Of a DNA stretch of 7,252 nt, positions 6,821-7,252 are shown one piece after another. This stretch comes from Pseudomonadota bacterium. Lineage in GTDB: Bacteria > Pseudomonadota > Alphaproteobacteria > Thalassobaculales > Thalassobaculaceae. The notes beneath the pieces are model-generated. The model was not told the DNA's origin. It saw only the letters and a list, made by a program, of their open reading frames with translations, and ran no database searches. The stretch lies in the NCBI GenBank assembly GCA_027623845.1, contig JAQBUJ010000146.1:1-7252 (forward strand), written 5' to 3'. The position numbers and the translations under genes were made by a program. The stretch's first letter is position 1. Each line of letters starts with the position of its first letter.

Positions 6821-7252
6821 TCAGCGCCTGACACCCTCGCCGTGGCACAAGCGCTTTGTCACCTGGCCGCTATCGGGCGGGGCGACATGGCTGGGCATTC
6901 GGTTGATGGGTTTGTTGCCGATTGACGCCGCATCGACTCTCGGCGGCGGGATCGCCCGGGCCATCGGCCCCATGCTCCCGATCAGTAATCGAGCCAGACG
7001 CAACCTTCGCGACAGCTTCCCCGATTGGGATGAGCCCCGGATCGAGGTCACTGTCCGCGGCATGTGGGAAAACCTCGGCCGGGTGGCCGGGGAGTTCGTG
7101 CATCTGCAACATCTCGATGTGAGCGGCGATGATCCTCGGGTTGAAGTCATTGGCCGCGAGCATATCTGGGGCTTGCGCGATGACGACGCGCCGGGGATCG
7201 TTTTTTCCGCTCATCTGGGGGATTGGGAGCTGTTGCCAAAGCTGGCCGCCCC
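6807..7252 (+). CDS. lpxL: LpxL/HtrB-family lipid A biosynthesis acyltransferase (3' end cut by window)
   Basis: This is the N-terminal 148 residues of a late (Kdo-dependent) acyltransferase that adds a secondary acyl chain to Kdo-lipid A at the inner membrane; family members have about 300 residues, so about half is missing. No stop occurs before the window ends. Evidence: a hydrophobic N-terminal region (about 22-60), NRARRNLRDSFPDW (61-74), a MWENLGRVAGEF block (86-97), RVEVIGREH (111-119), and IVFSAHLGDWELLP (131-144), which contains the catalytic HX4E motif with H136 and E141. ATG 6807 is chosen because GAGAAAGG (6791-6798) lies 8 bases upstream. The gene overlaps lpxK by 14 bases, placing it in the same operon. 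Whether it is LpxL or LpxM in specificity cannot be decided from this half. Confidence 0.88.
   Translation, partial: MARVDQRLTPSPWHKRFVTWPLSGGATWLGIRLMGLLPIDAASTLGGGIARAIGPMLPISNRARRNLRDSFPDWDEPRIEVTVRGMWENLGRVAGEFVHLQHLDVSGDDPRVEVIGREHIWGLRDDDAPGIVFSAHLGDWELLPKLAA

Overview
The window is a high-GC stretch with all genes on the + strand, and it reads as a chromosomal segment of an alphaproteobacterium. The protein families and the dense msbA-acyltransferase-waaA-lpxK-lpxL order suit a Rhodospirillales-like organism. This placement is inferred from remembered protein families, not from a database search. A Gram-negative envelope with lipid A and Kdo is directly implied by the gene content.

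Layout. Bases 1-1206 hold the 3' part of pmbA (tldE), whose start lies before the window. After 129 non-coding bases comes a 160-residue exported or membrane-anchored YHS-domain protein (1336-1818). Its Shine-Dalgarno sequence sits in the loop of a 7-bp inverted repeat that ends at the start codon. A 181-base gap (1819-1999) with a 9-bp GC-rich inverted repeat separates it from five tightly packed genes: msbA (2000-3805), a DUF374-type acyltransferase (3814-4539), waaA (4539-5843), lpxK (5840-6820) and an LpxL/HtrB-family acyltransferase (6807 to beyond the window end). Gaps and overlaps in this block run from an 8-base gap to a 14-base overlap, so it is very likely one operon with coupled translation.

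How the genes work together. LpxK phosphorylates the 4' position of the lipid A disaccharide to give lipid IVA. WaaA adds Kdo. The LpxL-family enzyme, and possibly the DUF374 enzyme, add secondary acyl chains. MsbA flips the finished core-lipid A across the inner membrane. pmbA (protease/peptide maturation) and the YHS gene are probably separate transcription units with no evident link to lipid A.

I see no RNA genes, mobile elements, CRISPR arrays or long repeats, and no clear sign of a previously undescribed system. The points most worth a second look are the leader hairpin of the YHS gene, the altered YHS motif, and the pairing of two unrelated acyltransferase types in one lipid A operon.
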